DNA of 12,676 nucleotides. Source: Actinomortierella ambigua (taxonomy: Eukaryota > Mortierellomycota > Mortierellomycetes > Mortierellales > Mortierellaceae). The stretch's first letter is position 1; every line of letters begins with the position of its first letter. The position numbers were made by a program, and so were the translations under genes. The notes under the pieces are model-generated. The model was not told the origin of the DNA, made no database searches, and worked only from the letters and a program-made list of their open reading frames with translations. The stretch is taken from assembly GCA_016098155.1 (NCBI GenBank), contig JAAAJB010000793.1, positions 1 through 12,676 of the forward strand, written 5' to 3'. Shown here in pieces: positions 9,310 through 12,676 of the stretch.

Positions 9310-10900
9310 ACAGCAACAGCAGCGTCTGCAGCAGCAACAGGCTGCTCTTGCTCAACAGAGTCAAATGGGTGCGGTCACACCACGCTCGCCTCCCTTTCAA
9401 CCAAACTCACCACAAAATGCCCACGCACAACTGCAGATGCAGCAACAGCAACAAGCTCAAGTGCTGGCCCAAGCTCAAGTGCAGGCACAGGCTCAGGCAC
9501 AGGCCCAAGCGCAAGCGCAGGCACAAGCACAAGCTCAAGCACAGGCACAAGCACAGGCACAAGCTCAAGCTCAAGCTCAGGCGCAAGCACAAGCTCAAGC
9601 ACAAGCCCAGGCACAGGCACAAGCACAAGCCGCGCAGGCCGCGCAAGCTGCACAAGCTGCGCAAGCCGCACAAGCCGCTCAAGCTCAAGCTCAAGCTCAA
9701 GCTCAGGCGCAAGCTCAAGCGCAAGCCCAAGCTCAGGCGCAAGCTCAAGCTCAAGCCCAGGCGCAAGCTCAAGCCCAGGCACAGGCACAAGCTCAAGCCC
9801 AGGCACAGGCACAAGCTCAAGCGCAAGCACAGGCACAAGCACAGGCTCAGGCTCAGGCTCAGGCTCAACAAGCGCAGGTGCAGGCGCAGCAAGCGCAAAC
9901 ACCTCCGACACCGATTGTGCCCGCTGCGGGAGTCATTACCGGCGCATCGCCAGGGACTGTCCCGGTGCCGACGCCTTCTCAAGCACCAGGGCTGGTGGCG
10001 TTTACAGGCCATATCCGAACAGCGTCTGGTACGCTGCACATGGGAATGGCACCGACACAAAGTATGCTTGGCAGCGGCAGCAGCAGTAGCAGCAGTAGTG
10101 GCGGTAGCGGCCCTGGAGGAGCAGCGGCAGCAGCAACGACAGGCGAGACGATGGTCGGAGATGCAGCGACGGGCTTGGGGCTGTCGGTGGTGGGAGGAGC
10201 AGCGGCTGTGGCGGCAGCGGCAACGGCGGAGCATGGAATCCAAGGTAATCCCGGGTTCAAAGAAGGAGCGTCGATTGTGGTGTCCTCCAAGACGGCGGAG
10301 CAGTTTGTGACGAATGAGAAGCAGCAAGTGCTATGGTTCTCTGGCCCGCCAATTGATGTGGTGCCGCCGGAGAAGCCCCATCATTCGGCCCGATATTTGG
10401 CAAAGAAGCAAAAGTTGAGCCAGGAGCAGCAGCCAAAGACATCGTCATCATCATCGTCAGCAACATCATCTATGGTGAGCAAGGAGAAGGGCGAGGCAAG
10501 GAGAGAGCACCAAGAAGAGGAAGTGACCATGTCAGGAGGTAGTGGTAGCAGCAGTGGTTCGTCGCTCACGCTGGTCTTGTCCCAAGACGAGCAGGGGAAG
10601 GAGCGGGAGGCTTCCTCTTCGACGGCGATGACGGTGGTGGATGTGGTAGGAGCCACTCCAGACAAGGCGGCAGCTGAGGCCTCGGCGGAGGCGCTGCTGC
10701 CAGTGGTCATTCAAGGGATCCAAGGTAACGATGCTCTCATTGGAAGAAAACAAAATGATGCTCGGTGCTTTTTGACTAGCGATGTTTTTGTATGCGGATC
10801 AAATTCTTGACATTAGTTCTTTTCTTTGTCCCAATCAATGTTTCTAGTCCTTCACAACAACCTGAAGCGTGATATCGAAGGACTTGTCAAGTCTGTATAG
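5778..10900 (+). CDS. RSC1: RSC1/RSC2-type chromatin-remodelling subunit: tandem bromodomains, BAH, zinc finger, AT-hook; 9 exons
   Basis: Exons: 5778-5905, 6086-6188, 6303-6434, 6556-6621, 6728-6786, 6912-6981, 7101-7262, 7421-10724, 10848-10900. They total 4077 nt (1358 aa), all GT..AG and phase-consistent. Bromodomain 1 covers about 25-140 (EYPDYY at 59-64, acetyl-lysine-pocket Asn N107 in QYN). Bromodomain 2 covers about 144-250 (EYPDYY at 179-184, N226 in QYN). The BAH domain covers about 272-395. A C2H2-like finger follows with C482, C493, H506, H511, then an AT-hook RGRP at 525-528. The rest is low complexity: poly-Q at 629-662 and 771-886, Gln-Ala at 923-1066, Ser/Gly near 1124-1137. 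A conserved-looking island at 1198-1235 contains [11 protein letters not shown]. Rsc1/Rsc2 are alternative subunits of the nuclear RSC remodeller that read acetylated nucleosomes; animal polybromo is the counterpart. Bromodomain and BAH calls are secure. The RSC assignment rests on the BD-BD-BAH order. The last 18 residues depend on the final splice. Confidence 0.9.
6007..6070 (+). repeat. CT-rich microsatellite in intron 1 of the bromodomain gene
   Basis: A 64-nt stretch of nearly pure pyrimidine, mainly CT dinucleotides, ends 15 nt before the TAG acceptor (6083-6085) of a 180-nt intron. It is the probable polypyrimidine tract. Confidence 0.8.
6792..6815 (+). repeat. T24 homopolymer at the 5' end of an intron
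   Basis: 24 consecutive T start 5 nt after the donor GTATG of intron 5 (6787-6911), inside bromodomain 2. Runs of this length are prone to sequencing length errors, but being intronic this one does not affect the frame. Confidence 0.85.
8585..8686 (+). repeat. Poly-glutamine tract 1 (coding)
   Basis: Mixed CAG/CAA codons with occasional Leu and one Met codon encode residues 629-662. CAG and CAA alternate irregularly rather than forming a pure CAG repeat. Confidence 0.9.
9011..9358 (+). repeat. Poly-glutamine tract 2 (coding)
   Basis: This encodes residues 771-886. Gln runs are broken by Ala, Leu and Met, giving a Q/L/A pattern compatible with helical or coiled-coil Gln-rich segments common in chromatin and mediator subunits. 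The codons are mixed CAG/CAA. Confidence 0.9.
9467..9898 (+). repeat. Gln-Ala dipeptide repeat (coding minisatellite)
   Basis: 144 codons (residues 923-1066) are almost entirely alternating Ala and Gln, with a block of six Gln-Ala-Ala units at about 9626-9681 and a few Val or extra Gln. All four Ala codons and both Gln codons are used, so the DNA repeat is degenerate at third positions while the dipeptide pattern is kept. Confidence 0.95.
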
Positions 10901-11158
10901 CCGAACAACCTCTTGTTCTATCCTTCTTTTCTTTTTTCTGTTCTGCTGTACATCTTGTGATCCATGGTCGCATACGAAACTATCCAAACATGTATTCTAG
11001 TACATCCCCGTAGCTCGAGTACGTTTCTCCCACCCACTCCTACCAGCGTTAATACTGCCTCATTTGTGAATATTTTTTTTCCTTTCACAGGGTAAAATGT
11101 GGTGTGTTATTATACAAAAACAAACAAGCAAACAAAAAAGACAGGAGGGAAGAGAAAA

Positions 11159-11199
<41 letters not shown>

Positions 11200-11238
11200 T
11201 GTGTGTATATGTGTGAATATAAAGAAAATATGTGTCTA
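10901..11238. other. Convergent 3' spacer between the bromodomain and SWC5-like genes
   Basis: 338 nt between two stop codons on opposite strands must hold both 3'UTRs. It contains a T-rich stretch after the bromodomain stop, a T8 run near 11071-11078, and an (AG)n run at 11164-11196 (CT on the SWC5 sense strand), followed by GT/AT-rich sequence. No AATAAA is seen for either gene. No gene is supported. Confidence 0.6.
11164..11196. repeat. (AG)n microsatellite
   Basis: A pure AG dinucleotide run of about 33 nt, 43 nt downstream of the SWC5 stop, so probably within its 3'UTR as a CU run. Confidence 0.9.
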
Positions 11239-12405
11239 CTACCGCTTCCTTCGCAGGGCCTTGATCTCCTGGACCTTGTGTGCATAGGCGCGGTCCAAGA
11301 AGGCAGCCTTCTCCATGTAGCCGTCCTTGTTGTGATGTTTGAGCTCGTCCTCGATGCCTTCCTTGCCGACAAATGAGTTCCAGTCGAGTTTGGATTTCTC
11401 CAGGGTGTTGAGTGTCGCGGGCCTTTTGACTCCGTACAGCGCCGCCAGATCGTCCAGCCGCGACCGCGCCCGCACGTACCGGACCCGGATCCGCTTCGGG
11501 CCATCCTCGGTCGATCCGGCCGATCCATCGTCGTTGTCCCTCTTTCTCTTGTTCTTTTCTCCTTCCTCTTCGCCCTTCTTGTCTGAGCCATTGTTGTTTG
11601 CTGACGATGATGATGATCCAGTGGTGGCGGTGGTGGGAGTCGCGCCCGGCAAGCCCTTGATCAAGCCCTTGGCAGCAGCGTCCTTGGCCTCCTTGGAATT
11701 CTCGGGCACCTCCTTTGTGACGGTGACTTTCTCGCCTGCAAAGTCATAGGTCATGGTGATGGTAACCATATTGACTTGGCCACTACTACTGGAGCTAGCA
11801 GCACCGGTCGTCGTCGTTGTTGTTGTTGCTGGTGAGGACAGCGTTGTGGATCCGTGTGCGGCTCCGTAGGCAGAGATGGCGGCGCGCAGACCGGCGGCCT
11901 TTGTGGAAGCAGAGACAGAGGCCGATTGAAGGGTGGATGAGGACTTGAGGTCGTCCCAGAGGGCATCTATCCGGCGTTTGCGAGCCTGTTGGTCCGCTGT
12001 GTCCTGCTCTGCTGTCGTGGTGGTGGATGCTTGTTGTTGTTGTTGTTGCGAGGTCTGTTTTTGCTTGCGACGACGACCTTTCTTTGCTTTGGACGCGGGT
12101 TTCTTTGCGTGCTTCCCAGAGGTCGGGTCCTGGTCCTCGCCTACTTCACCGATATTGTCATTCATGTCATCGTCATCGTCGTCACTGGCTCCATCGTCGC
12201 TGTCCATGTCCGCATGGTCTAAAGTATATATACATAAAAAAAACACATTAACAGATGTCACAAGCAAATGTCACATGCATGCAGGTGAAGTGAGTTCAGG
12301 ATTATTATTATTTTTTTTTTTTTTGTCTTTCACCAGCGTACCAGGGACAAAGTCCTCATCTTCGCTCGAGTCCGAGTCAAACTCTTGGTCTTCTAGCTTG
12401 GACAT
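11239..12405 (-). CDS. SWC5: SWC5 / BCNT (CFDP1)-family subunit of the SWR1 complex, 2 exons
   Basis: Exon 1 is 12342-12405 and exon 2 is 11239-12218 (minus strand), with a 123-nt GT..AG intron at 12219-12341; 347 aa. The N-terminus is acidic: EDEDFVP at residues 15-21 matches the DEF/Y motif used by Swc5 to contact H2A-H2B, and a further Asp-rich stretch runs to about 40. A basic run (about 56-75, AKKGRRRKQK) is a likely nuclear signal, followed by Q6. A conserved segment at 172-192 holds YDFAGEKVTVTKEV. The C-terminal BCNT-C domain covers 266-347 (LDWNSFVGKEGIEDELKHHN, then KDGYMEK and FLDR). SWR1 swaps H2A-H2B for H2A.Z-H2B in nucleosomes, and Swc5 supports that exchange. The ATG at 12405 begins the typical acidic start; an upstream in-frame ATG (12480) would add an unlike 25-residue lead. 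The exon junction is the only donor in phase with the single acceptor. Confidence 0.92.
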
Positions 12406-12490
12406 TGTGTATGTGAGGAGACAGAGGGTGGTGCGAACCAGAGTATTGAAAGGGAGAGAGTGGTGGTGGAGAGAAGTCACTCAGTTGAGG

Positions 12491-12522
12491 TCAGTTTTGA
12501 CCAGTTTTGATGTCAGTTTTGA
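12491..12522. repeat. Three tandem copies of a 10-bp motif
   Basis: TCAGTTTTGA occurs at 12491-12500 and 12513-12522, with CCAGTTTTGA at 12501-12510. The copies are adjacent or 2 nt apart and lie 86-117 nt upstream of the SWC5 start codon. They may be clustered factor-binding sites or a small tandem duplication. Confidence 0.75.
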
Positions 12523-12608
12523 TGGGACAACATCTCGGAAATCAAGAGGGTTCCTAAAAAGGCAAGTCCCTTTTGAACCTGATTGCATCCATTAGCCTCG
12601 TTCAGTTC

Positions 12609-12630
12609 TTAAAATCGCTCACGATTTTAA
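12609..12630. repeat. Perfect palindrome, 9-bp arms, 4-nt loop
   Basis: TTAAAATCG (12609-12617) and CGATTTTAA (12622-12630) flank CTCA. The right half also takes part in a direct repeat of CTCACGAT (12618-12625 and 12633-12640). It could be a regulatory site or the terminal part of a small repeat continuing beyond the window. Confidence 0.6.
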
Positions 12631-12676
12631 CCCTCACGATGTTACTTTTTAAGGGCTCGACAGTTGGTGACTGTTT

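Larger units (their letters stand above)
12406..12676. promoter_or_regulatory. Upstream region of the SWC5-like gene (to the window end)
   Basis: Likely promoter and leader of the minus-strand gene. On the gene's sense strand the proximal part is CT-rich (reverse of the GA-rich 12415-12475). Further up are three copies of a decamer (12491-12522) and a palindrome (12609-12630). No gene can be supported in the last 270 nt. Confidence 0.45.

Noticed and set aside
9467..9898. CRISPR-like or satellite array
   Set aside because: The repeat is a codon-level dipeptide without constant repeats and unique spacers, and it lies in frame within a verified large exon.
9348..10310. 320-codon plus-strand open frame rich in Lys, His and Arg
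   Set aside because: It is the +1-shifted reading of the Gln-Ala/poly-Q coding repeat; repeats of CAR GCN contain no stops in other frames. No domain is present.
9375..10327. Minus-strand open frames with elastin-like or Leu/Cys/Ser-rich repeats (178 and 306 codons)
   Set aside because: They are antisense shadows of the same coding repeat. The regular pattern only mirrors the Gln-Ala codons.
11933..12595. 220-codon plus-strand frame opposite SWC5
   Set aside because: It is antisense to the Asp/Ser/Gln-rich N-terminal half of SWC5 (giving Cys/Ser/Val runs). The minus-strand product has clear BCNT-family motifs.
1..12676. Transposons, integrated viruses or biosynthetic cluster genes
   Set aside because: I found no transposase, integrase, reverse transcriptase or polymerase motifs and no paired terminal repeats on either strand.

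Overview
The window looks like nuclear DNA of a filamentous fungus, most likely an early-diverging lineage such as Mortierellomycota/Mucoromycota. That placement is an inference. It rests on intron-dense genes (17 coding introns, mostly 88-180 nt, GT..AG), long (CT)n pyrimidine tracts before acceptors, heavy Gln/Ala low complexity, and yeast-type nuclear protein families. There are three protein genes and one tRNA. All three proteins can be assembled across their introns from conserved domains.

Layout. 1-2096: no supported gene, only a few coding-like or splice-like fragments and simple repeats. 2097-2178: an intronless tRNA-Leu(UAG) with internal pol III boxes and a T-run terminator. 2938-5004 (+): a nine-exon OTU1/YOD1-type deubiquitinase (UBX-like domain, OTU protease, C2H2 finger; 379 aa). 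5005-5777: spacer and 5' leader of the next gene, with a probable 5'UTR intron. 5778-10900 (+): a nine-exon RSC1/RSC2-type chromatin-remodelling subunit (two bromodomains, BAH, an unusual C2H2-like finger, AT-hook, huge poly-Q and Gln-Ala tracts; 1358 aa). 10901-11238: short convergent 3' spacer. 11239-12405 (-): a two-exon SWC5/BCNT-family SWR1 subunit (347 aa). 12406-12676: its upstream region, with a triplicated decamer and a palindrome.

Functionally the OTU1 gene belongs to Cdc48/p97 ubiquitin processing. The other two are chromatin factors: RSC reads acetylated nucleosomes and remodels them, and SWR1 exchanges H2A-H2B for H2A.Z-H2B. The two chromatin genes converge tail to tail. Nothing in the window indicates a mobile element, CRISPR, biosynthetic cluster or new defence system. 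The noteworthy material is gene architecture (domain order, in-frame microexons, duplicated splice donor, the 144-codon Gln-Ala tract) and unexplained short repeats in the spacers.
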